A stretch of DNA of 43,047 bases from Pseudomonas taiwanensis. GTDB taxonomy: Bacteria; Pseudomonadota; Gammaproteobacteria; Pseudomonadales; Pseudomonadaceae. The translations under genes were made by a program, and so were the position numbers. Positions 25,001 through 32,577 of this stretch are shown piece by piece. Below the pieces are notes generated by a model. It did no database searches. It had not been told where the DNA came from and was given only the letters and a program-made list of their open reading frames with translations. The stretch lies in assembly GCF_013393345.1 (NCBI RefSeq), contig NZ_QJRF01000032.1, positions 1 to 43,047 of the forward strand. Reading direction: 5' to 3'. Each line of letters starts with the position of its first letter. Position 1 is the first letter of the stretch.

Positions 25001-25731
25001 ATGATCATCCGGTGAACCGGCAAATCCTCGCCCAGCAACTGGCCTACCTCGGACACGAAGTGGTCGCGGTGGAGAATGGCGTGGAGGCCCTTGCCGCCTG
25101 GCGGGCCTATCCGTTCGATGTGATCGCCACCGATTGCCACATGCCGCTCATGAATGGCGCCAGCCTCGCTCAAGCGATCCGCGCCGAAGAACGCCAGGGG
25201 CCGCGTGCGCCGGTCCTGATTCTCGGCCTGACGGCCGATGCCCAGCCGGATGAAATCGAGCGGGGCCTGCAAGCTGGCATGGACGACTGCCTGATCAAGC
25301 CCATAGGTCTCGACCTGTTGGAAGAGAAGCTTTGGGGAGCGTCGGGAGGCGAAGCGGCTCCAGCGGAAGAAGCCAAAGGTGAAGCGCTGTTCGACCTGTC
25401 TCCCCTGGCGCCGCTTACTGGCGGTGATGCGGTTCTGATTCGCAATCTGGTGAACGAGTTGCTGGAGGCCAATCGGCGGGATCTGGAGCCCTTGGCCGAC
25501 CTGGCCGGAAGGAGTGATGCGCCTGCCCTGGCTGAACTCGCCCACCGCCTCAAGGGCGCCGCACGTGTGATCCGCGCGGAACCGCTGATCGACGCCTGCA
25601 ATGATCTCGAACAGGCATGCAAGCTACCGGCGCCGCAACCCTCGGACCTGCGCGCAGGTGCAGAGGGGCTGCGGCGGGCGATGCTGGAACTGGAGAGCGC
25701 GTTGCTGGCGGAGCTGGCCCAGAATCAGTGA
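22069..25731 (+). CDS. rocS1: RocS1/BvgS-type hybrid sensor histidine kinase with two periplasmic binding domains
   Basis: The protein has up to 1220 residues. In order: signal/membrane segment (to about residue 38); two periplasmic SBP_bac_3 (VFT) domains (about 55-285 and 305-540); a membrane helix near 553-572; PAS (about 590-710); HisKA with His733 in SHEIRTPMNAVIG; ATPase with NLVSNAIKFT, DTGIGI and GAGLGL boxes; receiver with Asp1022; HPt with His1159 (AHRLKGAARVI). This full phosphorelay is the BvgS/RocS1 type. ATG 22069 lacks a clear ribosome site; GTG 22108 has GAGGCGG before it and would give a neater signal peptide. The ligand is unknown. It is convergent with, and overlaps by 7 bases, the rocR gene. 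The symbol rests on gene order and domain make-up. Confidence 0.85.
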   Translation: MFCSFNSARRTGQVIRNFLSRAVLPFFWLLMVGTAYAGEDARPLTLSSQLVVDQQELLISEEDWHWLRQKRELVLGVTGGEFAPLEIIGRDGGYEGIAADAVALVQQLLGMQIKLRRYPDRPALLQALVAGEIDLLIGDGQDGAGQSVVRSLPIATDRLALFRRYDDQRNFPQDLAGVTVALVPGHDQALGQRYPGVRQVVARSVEDGLAAVAFGEADLLLGDLLPVYYQLNSNFYGMARFDRFVDQPDVGVAFIVREQDQRLLRGLDASLRAVGRARLDEISRRWTGVGVIPVRDLQPLTPEEARWAQSHPVVRLVIDDDKAPLAYFDDSGQLRGGVADLLEMVSVRTGLRFEAVSRTGGPARQLEDLEEGDADLAILTPSKERESQLRFTRPISTSPFVLVAHMDKEGEVAPIGERGQRLALSRGNVAREQIRQIYPEMQFIDAASSLDAMNRVRSGEADFALVAMPVAQYYTVPLFENRLKIAALPPIDPAHANFAVRRGDTELYSIIEKALASISPDELNAATNRWRGSRAMSPQIWRDYSALIQRILIGASLLLLLVLAWVLRLRREVRRRQTAERQLSDELRFIETLTDSMPPPLYVRDTEGRLLSCNRSYSTSLGLAADQVRGLTPMELPGDVFEAAPEFHRLYLQAMAEGRMIKGIHHVRLGGKSLWIDHWIQPFQDSAGKVKGVICGWLDITEHRHLVQELESAKNLADEASRAKTTFLATMSHEIRTPMNAVIGILELALKRAADQPIDRSSIEVAYGSARSLLALLGDILDIARIESGRLSLAPQRANLRELVESVARVFDGLARQKRLSLLLDIDSSIQGDVLVDSLRFKQILSNLVSNAIKFTREGSVRVHIRGEALEGEMLRVHLGVEDTGIGISLEEQGRLFRPFAQVERGNQQTEGAGLGLVISRSLCEMMGGRLNLTSTPGQGTRIDLELRLHRLEPVEEPALPSPDRVQQRRRLRVLVVDDHPVNRQILAQQLAYLGHEVVAVENGVEALAAWRAYPFDVIATDCHMPLMNGASLAQAIRAEERQGPRAPVLILGLTADAQPDEIERGLQAGMDDCLIKPIGLDLLEEKLWGASGGEAAPAEEAKGEALFDLSPLAPLTGGDAVLIRNLVNELLEANRRDLEPLADLAGRSDAPALAELAHRLKGAARVIRAEPLIDACNDLEQACKLPAPQPSDLRAGAEGLRRAMLELESALLAELAQNQ

Positions 25732-26921
25732 CGTCCGGGGTGCAAACGATCATCCAGCAGCGCCCGGAAGCTGCTGCGATCCAGCGGCCGTGCGAAGAGG
25801 AAACCCTGTGCCACCTTGCAGCCGAGCGAAAGCAGACGCTCACATTGCTCGGTGGTTTCCACGCCTTCCACCACCAGCGTCAGGTCCATGGCCTCGGCCA
25901 TGGCGACGGCGCCGCGGATGACCGCCCCGCTGCGCGGCTGGTTATCCAGCTTGCGGACGAATGCCGCGTCCAGCTTGACCTCGCTGAAGGGCAGTTCACA
26001 CAAGCGATCCAGCGACGAATAGCCGGCGCCGAAGTCATCCATGGCCAGTCCACAGCCCATCAGGCGCAGGCGGACCAGGCTTTCCAGGCTGGCGGCTGGC
26101 GCTTCCAGCAGGCCGGTTTCGGTGAGTTCGAACGTCAATCCGGAGCCTGGCAGCCCAGCCAGTTCCAAGGCCTGGCCAACGCGCTCGGCGATATCGAGAT
26201 TGCCCAGCTGTCGTGGGTGGAGATTGAAGGCGAGGTTCACCTGCCGCCCGCTGAGGCCGAGTTCCTGCTGCAGTTCCAGGCCTTGCCCGAGGAGATGCCA
26301 GAACAGGCGATCGACCAGGCCGTGACGCTCGATGGCTGGCAGGAAGTGGCCGGGCGATAACACGCCTCGTCGTGGATGGCGCCAGCGGGCGAGGACTTCA
26401 GCGCCCTGGAGCTCACCGCTCCGCATGCACACCTTCGGCTGGAGAAACGGTTCGAACTCACCCTGTTCCAGGCCTCTGAGGATTTCCTCCAGGGTGGGCG
26501 GCGCGTTCGCCGCCGCGAGGGCTTCGGGCCGCGTGGGAAGGGCTGAATGGCGCTTGATCAGGTCGGCAGCACGCTGCATGTCGAAGGGCTTACCGAGGTC
26601 GCCGAGGAAATCCAGGCCAAGGCAGCGGATCATGGCAGAGGTCGCCTGGCGCAGCTCAGGCCCTACCTCGCTGCTGAGAATCACCGAACGGATGACGCCA
26701 GCCTGGCTGGCACAACGGAGAAAGGCCGCGCCATCCATGCCGGACATGCGCAGGTCGCAGAGGGCGATGTCGACTCCGCCGCAGGCTTCGAGCAAGGATA
26801 AGGCGCTGGCGCCGTCCGCCGCTTCGTGGATCTTCTCGAGCCCCAATTGCCGAAGGGCGGTTACCGCGATCAGGCGCTGGAATGGTTCGTCTTCCAGCAC
26901 CAGAATGCTCAAGTTCTTCAT
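25725..26921 (-). CDS. rocR: RocR-type response regulator with c-di-GMP phosphodiesterase (EAL) domain
   Basis: The protein has 398 residues from ATG 26921. A receiver domain (Asp56, Lys111) is followed by an EAL domain. With this start, the catalytic residues fall at the numbers I recall for P. aeruginosa RocR: E175 (EVLARW), N233, E265, E268, D295-D296 (DDFGAGYSS), K316 and E352 (VEGVET). The enzyme is therefore expected to be active, hydrolysing c-di-GMP to pGpG. A GTG at 26969 would add 16 residues without homology. RocR proteins oppose RocA-type activators of fimbrial genes, here encoded next door. It is convergent with the kinase gene. Confidence 0.9.
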   Translation of the reverse strand: MKNLSILVLEDEPFQRLIAVTALRQLGLEKIHEAADGASALSLLEACGGVDIALCDLRMSGMDGAAFLRCASQAGVIRSVILSSEVGPELRQATSAMIRCLGLDFLGDLGKPFDMQRAADLIKRHSALPTRPEALAAANAPPTLEEILRGLEQGEFEPFLQPKVCMRSGELQGAEVLARWRHPRRGVLSPGHFLPAIERHGLVDRLFWHLLGQGLELQQELGLSGRQVNLAFNLHPRQLGNLDIAERVGQALELAGLPGSGLTFELTETGLLEAPAASLESLVRLRLMGCGLAMDDFGAGYSSLDRLCELPFSEVKLDAAFVRKLDNQPRSGAVIRGAVAMAEAMDLTLVVEGVETTEQCERLLSLGCKVAQGFLFARPLDRSSFRALLDDRLHPGRH

Positions 26922-27001
26922 GGCGGGCTCGACAGCGGTTGGGATAACGGCCAAGTTACCTACGGACACGCGTCCCCAGCTAGGCGATGCGTCCTAGGTG
27001 G

Positions 27002-27015
27002 TTGTAGGAAAATTC
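27002..27015. promoter_or_regulatory. TTCCTACA-type box between rocR and the RocA-like gene
   Basis: TTGTAGGAAAATTC (reverse complement GAATTTTCCTACAA) lies 75 bases before the regulator start at 27085 and 80 before the rocR start at 26921. CCTAGG stands just beside it at 26993-26998. It matches the box shared with the kinase and fimbrial promoters. Confidence 0.5.
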
Positions 27016-27084
27016 ATCGGTTGTCGGCTTTGGCCAAGTTCGGGTGCAGCGTCATGGATGCTTGGCCCCTTTTTCGAGGTTGCA

Positions 27085-27720
27085 ATGAGAAGTGCCCTGA
27101 TCGTCGACGATCATCCAGTGATCCGTATGGCTGTCCGCATGTTGCTGGAGCGCAACGGGATGGAGGTCATCGGCGAGGCTGATAACGGCGTCGATGCCTT
27201 GCAGATGATCCGTCAACATGAGCCGGATATCGTCATCCTGGACATTGGCATCCCGCGCCTTGATGGCCTCAATGTCATCTCGCGAATCCAGGCGCTGGGG
27301 CTCGACAGTCATGTCCTGGTGCTGACTTCGCAGTCGGCAGAGGGCTTTTCCCAGCGCTGTCTCCAGGCGGGAGCAAAGGGCTTCGTCAGCAAGGAAGAGG
27401 ACCTGCAGAACCTGCTCACGGCCATCAATGCCATCAACGCCGGATTCACCGTGTTTCCGTCCATTTCGATGAGCGGCAGCCAGGCACCGGCGCTGAGCGA
27501 AAGCGAGCTGGTGGAGAGGCTGTCCAACCAGGAGCTGATGGTCTTGCAGTACCTGGCGACCGGGCTGTCGAACAAGGAAATCGGCGAGCGCATGCTGCTC
27601 AGCAACAAGACCATCAGCACCTACAAGACCCGTATCCAGCAGAAGCTCAACCTCGGGTCCTTGCTGGAGCTGATCGAGTTCGCCCGGCGCAACGACCTCG
27701 CCGAACGACCCGAGGGCTGA
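27085..27720 (+). CDS. rocA1: RocA1/BvgA-type response regulator (REC + LuxR HTH)
   Basis: The protein has 211 residues. The receiver has the acidic pair D8-D9, phospho-acceptor Asp53 (IVILDIGIP), Thr at LVLTS and Lys in GFVSK. The HTH reads LSNQELMVLQYLATGLSNKEIGERMLLSNKTISTYKTR. ATG 27085 has GAGG 5 nt upstream; upstream in-frame codons have no homology. It belongs to the FimZ/BvgA/RocA subfamily that activates fimbrial operons, and the adjacent gene is a fimbrial usher (convergent, 11 bases apart). It is likely phosphorylated through the HPt of the neighbouring kinase. The symbol is inferred from kinase-rocR-rocA gene content. Confidence 0.82.
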   Translation: MRSALIVDDHPVIRMAVRMLLERNGMEVIGEADNGVDALQMIRQHEPDIVILDIGIPRLDGLNVISRIQALGLDSHVLVLTSQSAEGFSQRCLQAGAKGFVSKEEDLQNLLTAINAINAGFTVFPSISMSGSQAPALSESELVERLSNQELMVLQYLATGLSNKEIGERMLLSNKTISTYKTRIQQKLNLGSLLELIEFARRNDLAERPEG

Positions 27721-27731
27721 CCTTTCTTCCC

Positions 27732-30305
27732 TCAGTTCTGGCAGCTGAGGCGATAGCGCTGGTAGTTGCTGGATTTGTCTTGTGGCGGTAGCGCGTAGGC
27801 GGCGGCGCATTGTTGCCCACTCCACTTGATGGTCAGCGTGGCCTGGTCCTCTTCGACCAGGGCCAGTGCCCTGCCGCTCGGATCGGAGATGGCGAGCTGC
27901 TTGCCCTTGGCATCTTCCAGCGAAGCGCCGAATGGGATGGGTTGGCCCAGGCTGTCGAACAGCTCGAACTGGACGCGTTGCCCCTTTTTTCCTTCGTAAC
28001 GGGCCAGCACTATGGCCCCGCGGCGCGGCACGACCTGCTGGGTAGCGTTGTCGATCTCGACGCCGCCGCCGAGGTTGCGTGTGTCCAGGGTGATCCAGTT
28101 GGTCCGGTAGGGCTGAGCGTTCGGCACTATGGCATAGCCGTTGTATCCGGTATTGACCCCGTTGAAGTTGCTGACGCTGACATCCGAGATGTCGGGGACT
28201 TCCACCAGTGCGAAGGTTTCACCCACCGGTTGGCCCAGGTTGATGCCGCCAGCGTGGGCGACGACGGAGCCCGACAAGGTGAGGTTCTCCGACGTGTAGC
28301 TGCGTCCCTTGCTGTAGCCAAGGTTGATCTCCGCAAGCGAGGTGCGGCTGTTCAGGTTGACCGAAGTCGAGCTACCCCTGCTGCTGTTCTGGCTGCCTTG
28401 CACCGAGTAGGAGGTGTCGCTGTCTTCGGACAGGTAGCCGTTCACGCCGACCTGCGTGTTGTCGTTGCTGTCCTGATGGGTGGTCGAGAGGTAGGCGCGT
28501 GGCGCCCGTGGCTTCGAGCCCAGAGGGAAGGACACGGAAAGGTTTAGCTGGGTGTCGTCGTTCGACGGGCCGGCAGTACCGATGTTGCGAGTTTGGCTCA
28601 CGCTGAAGCTGTAGCTGACGTCGCGCCAACCATTGGAGTAGCCGGCGGAGAGGCTGCGCGTGCCGCCGCGATTCCAGTAACGCTCGTCGCTGGCGTTGAT
28701 GTAGAGGCTGCCGTACTTGCGCTGGCCAAGGGTCTGGTTGACGGTCAGGTCGGTACGGATCTTCGAGCGACCACTCGTGCTCGGCATGCCCAGGGTGAGT
28801 TCTTGAACATGATCGGAGAGCGTCCGATAGCCTTCGGTGGAGTAGCGATAGGCCGCCAGGGTGAAGCTGGTGTCAGTGCCGGTGAAGGTCTTCGCGTACA
28901 GCGCACGCAGGCTGTTGCCTCGGGCGGAGAGCCCACGAACCCGGCTGGCCGAGTGCGTTACGTCGACCGACACAGCACCGATCGGGGTATTTCGCCCGGC
29001 ACCGAGCGATACGGCATTGAAGTCCTGGGTGGCCTGGGTGCCAGCAATGCCCGTGAGGTTGCTGCTGAGGCCGTAGGCTGCAGTCGCGCTGACGAATGCC
29101 GGGTTTTTGAGGTCGTCACTGTTGCTATTGAACTCGCCGGCAGAAAGGCTGTAGTTCAGTTGGCCTTCGCGGACCATGGTCGGCAGGCTCGAAAAGGCCT
29201 GCTGGCTCACGCGCCGGCGCCCGTCGGCCTCGATGATGGTGATCTCCAGGTCGCCGTTGGAACCGGTGGGGAAGATGTCGCTGATCTCGAACGGGCCCGG
29301 CGCCACGGTTGTGGAGTAGAGGATGTAATCGTTCTGACGAATCTCCACGGTCGCGTTGGTCTCCGCAACGCCACGGATGACCGGTGCATAGCCGCGCTCG
29401 CTGTCCGCCCGCATGGCTTCATCGGAGGCCAGCTTGATGCCGCGGTAGCGCACACTGTCGAACAGGTGGGCGTCGGAGTAGATCTCCCCCAGGCTGAACT
29501 GCCCCTTGAGCCTTGTGATGTCGCGCTGCAAGTAAGTGCGGTTGCTGGTGAAGGAACTTGGCCGACCAGTGCCCGTCCGGTAGTTGGATTCGTTCCGCAG
29601 ACGCCATGCCCCCAGGTTGATGCCGTTGCGCAGGCCCAGGTTGTTGTATGTCTGACGGCCGTAGTCGTCCCGGTTCCGGTTGGTGTTGAGCTGGTAATTG
29701 ACGAAGGCGGCGGCGACACCGTTGTCCCACAGGGCCGGGTCTACGTAGCCGCGCCGGCCCTGGAGCATGGCGATCTGCGGAATGCTGGCGCTCAGGCGCA
29801 GGCGAGTGGAGTCGTAGCGCAGTGTGGCCTGGTCGATCAGTGTCGACAGGTCGTAACAGGTGTCGGCCCCGTCGGGATTGACCACGCCCTGTTCCACCAG
29901 CTTTGCCAGGTCGATGCCCAGCAGGTGAAGCAGCTCGATATTAAGGCAGGGTTCGACTATTCCCGTCTGCTGATTGCGCAAAAAGTCGATGTCCCTACGC
30001 CCGACCAGTACCTCGTTGCTGTAAAGGTCCACCCGATAATTGCCAGGCACGACGCTGTTCGCGTGCAGCAGGGACTGCAGGTCGACGGCTGAGGGCGCAC
30101 CCTTGAGGAAGGTCGTGTTGAACGAATCGACCTGGGCGTCTGCCACCGGTAGCGGTTCGGGGGATTTGGCATGCAGCGTCATCGAAGGGAGAGCCAGGGA
30201 AATGGCTAGCGCGAGTTTGCTGCGGCGAACCAGGGGGCGCGATCTCAGGTTGCCCGCGGGCAACCGAGTGGAACGTCCCTCGATATGACTGGGCCAATTG
30301 CTCAT
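27732..30305 (-). CDS. Fimbrial outer-membrane usher (PapC/FimD family)
   Basis: The protein has 857 residues, the normal usher length. A signal peptide with a long basic lead (to MTLHA, about 46) is followed by the N-terminal chaperone-binding domain (FNTTFLKG ... VVPGNYRVDLYSNEVLVGRRDIDF), the 24-strand barrel with plug, and C-terminal domains (QPIPFGASLEDAKGK ... the last Cys near the end pairing with an upstream Cys). It exports and orders pilin subunits. An in-frame stop lies directly upstream of the ATG, fixing the start region. The 118-base gap after the chaperone gene holds a long stem (30329-30339 with 30383-30393). It is convergent with the RocA1-like gene. Confidence 0.93.
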   Translation of the reverse strand: MSNWPSHIEGRSTRLPAGNLRSRPLVRRSKLALAISLALPSMTLHAKSPEPLPVADAQVDSFNTTFLKGAPSAVDLQSLLHANSVVPGNYRVDLYSNEVLVGRRDIDFLRNQQTGIVEPCLNIELLHLLGIDLAKLVEQGVVNPDGADTCYDLSTLIDQATLRYDSTRLRLSASIPQIAMLQGRRGYVDPALWDNGVAAAFVNYQLNTNRNRDDYGRQTYNNLGLRNGINLGAWRLRNESNYRTGTGRPSSFTSNRTYLQRDITRLKGQFSLGEIYSDAHLFDSVRYRGIKLASDEAMRADSERGYAPVIRGVAETNATVEIRQNDYILYSTTVAPGPFEISDIFPTGSNGDLEITIIEADGRRRVSQQAFSSLPTMVREGQLNYSLSAGEFNSNSDDLKNPAFVSATAAYGLSSNLTGIAGTQATQDFNAVSLGAGRNTPIGAVSVDVTHSASRVRGLSARGNSLRALYAKTFTGTDTSFTLAAYRYSTEGYRTLSDHVQELTLGMPSTSGRSKIRTDLTVNQTLGQRKYGSLYINASDERYWNRGGTRSLSAGYSNGWRDVSYSFSVSQTRNIGTAGPSNDDTQLNLSVSFPLGSKPRAPRAYLSTTHQDSNDNTQVGVNGYLSEDSDTSYSVQGSQNSSRGSSTSVNLNSRTSLAEINLGYSKGRSYTSENLTLSGSVVAHAGGINLGQPVGETFALVEVPDISDVSVSNFNGVNTGYNGYAIVPNAQPYRTNWITLDTRNLGGGVEIDNATQQVVPRRGAIVLARYEGKKGQRVQFELFDSLGQPIPFGASLEDAKGKQLAISDPSGRALALVEEDQATLTIKWSGQQCAAAYALPPQDKSSNYQRYRLSCQN

Positions 30306-30423
30306 TACTCAATGCCTGCGAGCTGCCCGGTTCACCTCCCCTCAGGACGAGCGGTGCCAGGCGGGAGCGTTCAGCACCCGCCGGAGGTGAGCCAGAGGTT
30401 TGGGGATAGAGCTCGTTACAAGC

Positions 30424-31155
30424 TCACTCGGACCGCTTTGCCGTGGCTCCAGCGGGACTCCCGATGGAAAGGCTTGCGGAGTAGGGCACCAGGGCTCCGT
30501 AGTCGTTGATGCTGAAGAAGGTCAGATCAACGGCTTTCGCAGACGGCAGATCCGGGACGCTGAATACCCGTTCTTCGCCGGGGGCGATCATGGTGGAGTC
30601 GACGGCCACCGTGGTGCCCAACTTCACATCGCTCATGGAGACGTGGTATTTACCCGGGTTTCGGAGCTTCAGCTCCGTCTTGCCGCCAAGGCGCGCGAGC
30701 TGCCATTGCAGTTCTTCTGGTGCACGGTGGGCCTCGGTCTTCAGCCCCTCCGGACGGAAGAACATCTTGATTCGCTGGCGTACGGCCAACTGCAAGATGT
30801 TCCGGCCTTCGCTGGTCTGGGGAATTTCCTGGACGTTGAGCCATACCACCGACTCCCGGTCGGTAGGCATGCCGCTGCCTTCGTAGAGAATGCGCAACAG
30901 CTGTCGTTCGTTCGCAGGTACGCGCGCCAGAGGAGGCGTCACGGCAAAAGGTGGCGGCGTGTCCAAATCCTTGTCGCTGTCGATCCATGACTGAACAAGA
31001 ACGTCCTTTCCAGTGTTGCGAACGGTGATGCTGGCCTCTTTGTTGGGGCTGTTGAAGACAAGACGGGTGGAGCTGAGAGAGATTCCCGCGCATGCGTGGG
31101 AAGCCAGCACCAGGCTCAAGGCGCCCAGGCAGGTGGAGATCGTGCGACGGAGCAT
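30424..31155 (-). CDS. Periplasmic fimbrial chaperone (PapD family)
   Basis: The protein has 243 residues. A signal peptide (to about SHACA) precedes two Ig-like domains. The conserved Arg in STRLVFN and Lys in RQRIKMFFRP anchor the subunit C-terminus; the alternating hydrophobic G1 strand is NILQLAVRQRIKMFF. The F1-G1 loop looks short, so it is an FGS-type chaperone. It donates strands to the pilins encoded just upstream. It is separated from the pilin gene by a strong hairpin. Confidence 0.93.
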   Translation of the reverse strand: MLRRTISTCLGALSLVLASHACAGISLSSTRLVFNSPNKEASITVRNTGKDVLVQSWIDSDKDLDTPPPFAVTPPLARVPANERQLLRILYEGSGMPTDRESVVWLNVQEIPQTSEGRNILQLAVRQRIKMFFRPEGLKTEAHRAPEELQWQLARLGGKTELKLRNPGKYHVSMSDVKLGTTVAVDSTMIAPGEERVFSVPDLPSAKAVDLTFFSINDYGALVPYSASLSIGSPAGATAKRSE

Positions 31156-31183
31156 AGGATTACCATCAGGTACCAGGGAAGTA

Positions 31184-31203
31184 GCGGGGCCGGATGGCCC
31201 CGC
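31184..31203 (-). promoter_or_regulatory. Hairpin between pilin and chaperone genes
   Basis: A perfect 8-bp stem GCGGGGCC / GGCCCCGC with a GGAT/ATCC loop, 25 bases after the pilin stop and 28 before the chaperone start, with no U run. Such structures are known to set high pilin versus low chaperone/usher expression by partial termination or message protection. Confidence 0.6.
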
Positions 31204-31228
31204 CAGGCTTCATGGATGCCGTTCCTGC

Positions 31229-31795
31229 TTATTCGTACTGCAGGGTGAACGGCAGGGTGGCGTTAGCGTCACCGGGAGTGGCGGTCTTCGGGTCGGCAGT
31301 GGTGACGTAGGCTGCGGCGAAGGTCAGGGTGGCGTCGGTACCGTTCAGTGCGCTCTCGATCTTGGCGGTGTTTTTTGTGCGCAGGTCAATGATTTCACCA
31401 TTGCTGTCCATGATGGCGATGCCGACGTTCGTGGCAGATTCGGTGCTTCGGTTCAGGGCCAGGATTGGCTTGCTGTCGACCAACCCGGAACCAGCTGCGG
31501 CGTCGAACACCATGGCGACCTTGGTGCCTTCGTTGCAGTTGACCTTCAGGTTGAAGTTGCTTGCGCCGATTCGGCCGCTGGTCGGGGCGGTATCGGTACC
31601 GATGTCCTTGATGGCAAGGTTGCCCATATCGACGATGATGGCCTTTTCCTTACCGACGGAGCCGTCTACCGTGCAGGCGTCGTTGTTGATGAAGCCGGTG
31701 AAGTTGATCTGGCCACCACCTGCGTCGATGGCAAAGGCGGAACCGCTAGCTGCGATGACGGACATCGCGAGGAAGGCCAGGGAGATCTTTTTCAT
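31229..31795 (-). CDS. Major type 1-like fimbrial subunit (pilin)
   Basis: The protein has 188 residues, with a signal peptide MKKISLAFLAMSVIAASGSAFA. The mature N-terminus has the donor-strand pattern GGGQINFTGFINNDAC; a disulfide pair is expected between the Cys of NDACTV and of KVNCNEG. The C-terminus LPFTLQYE has the penultimate Tyr required for chaperone recognition. It would be the structural shaft subunit. It has its own upstream box at 31880-31910 and probably its own promoter, as a 461-base gap separates it from the short pilin-like gene. Confidence 0.92.
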   Translation of the reverse strand: MKKISLAFLAMSVIAASGSAFAIDAGGGQINFTGFINNDACTVDGSVGKEKAIIVDMGNLAIKDIGTDTAPTSGRIGASNFNLKVNCNEGTKVAMVFDAAAGSGLVDSKPILALNRSTESATNVGIAIMDSNGEIIDLRTKNTAKIESALNGTDATLTFAAAYVTTADPKTATPGDANATLPFTLQYE

Positions 31796-32256
31796 GTGTT
31801 ACTCCAGACAAATTGATCACGAAAAGTGGTGCATCGAAATGCCCGGCCAAGATAATCCCTGGTGAAATTCGGGAATATCAGATGGGGTTTTTGATTCTGT
31901 AAGGAATTACCGATATTGGGGGTAGCCGCTTTCTTGCCGGCGTTTTCAGCGACGATCGTGGTCGTTTCAATGCAGGCTGAAAGCCCCTATGAACGGATGA
32001 TTCAGCTTGATTGCACCTGTGCCGAAGCTTTCGGAGAGCGGGTCCAGGTCGAGGCGACGGCTTTCCGCTTGTGCGTGAGGGGAGAAGGAAGCAGGCCCTT
32101 GCTTGGCCGGGGCGATTCGGAGCGGGTTCCGCGCGGAGGCATTCGGCTGATACCAACACTTCGTGATTGAAAGCTGTCTGCTTCCGACGGCAGCTGCAGC
32201 TTGCCGTTGCCCCCACCGGAGATAGCAGGCAAGGCCCCGTGGGGGGCTTGGCCCTT
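31796..32256 (-). promoter_or_regulatory. Pilin promoter region carrying the shared box
   Basis: No convincing gene lies in these 461 bases. On the minus strand AATTCCTTACAGAATC is followed by AAAAACCCCATCTG (31880-31910), about 85-115 bases before the pilin ATG. The same block, slightly expanded, precedes the short pilin-like gene at 32634-32668. The stretch is AT-richer than its surroundings near 31800-31920, typical of regulated fimbrial promoters. A weak hairpin (CAAGGCCCC / GGGGCTTG, about 32231-32247) follows the short pilin-like gene. Confidence 0.6.
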
Positions 32257-32577
32257 TCAGTTGAAGGTGACGATCACCACCTTGCCGCGAATCGTGGAAC
32301 GGGAGCTGCTGGCGACTGCATAAGTGCTGATGGAGGACGTATCAGCTACGCCTGCACAGATTCCATTTGCAGCGGGAGCCGCCCCGGCGCTGCCCGGGCT
32401 GACGCCATTGATTCGACCCGCATGCCGGTTCCAAGTGGCCGTGGAATATTCACACGGTCCCCTCTCAATGCTCCCTACGAAGTGAATGACGCCATGAGTT
32501 GTCTTGCCGTCGCGTGCATGAGAAACCGCTGAAAATGCAATCAGCAGCATCGCTACTGGGATAAGAATTTTCTTCAT
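32257..32577 (-). CDS. Short pilin-like secreted protein (106 aa)
   Basis: The protein has 106 residues with a signal peptide (MKKILIPVAMLLIAFSAVSHA). The mature part is only about 85 residues but keeps pilin hallmarks: the donor-strand pattern HGVIHFVGSIERGPC, a second Cys in NGICAG, and an alternating hydrophobic C-terminus KVVIVTFN with a penultimate aromatic. A full pilin has about 150 residues, so the middle of the Ig fold is missing or replaced by a Gly/Ser/Ala-rich link. It may be a tip, base or assembly-terminating subunit, or a decayed pilin. It carries its own copy of the shared box. No two-domain adhesin is present in the locus. Confidence 0.75.
   Translation of the reverse strand: MKKILIPVAMLLIAFSAVSHARDGKTTHGVIHFVGSIERGPCEYSTATWNRHAGRINGVSPGSAGAAPAANGICAGVADTSSISTYAVASSSRSTIRGKVVIVTFN

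Noticed and set aside
23068-25545. 825-codon minus-strand frame inside the hybrid kinase gene
   Set aside because: The plus-strand frame has complete kinase, receiver and HPt motifs; the antisense frame is Gln/His/Arg-rich and featureless.
31878-32216. Possible small genes on either strand between pilin and short pilin-like gene
   Set aside because: No ribosome site, no homology, and the stretch overlaps a promoter block repeated upstream of the neighbouring gene.
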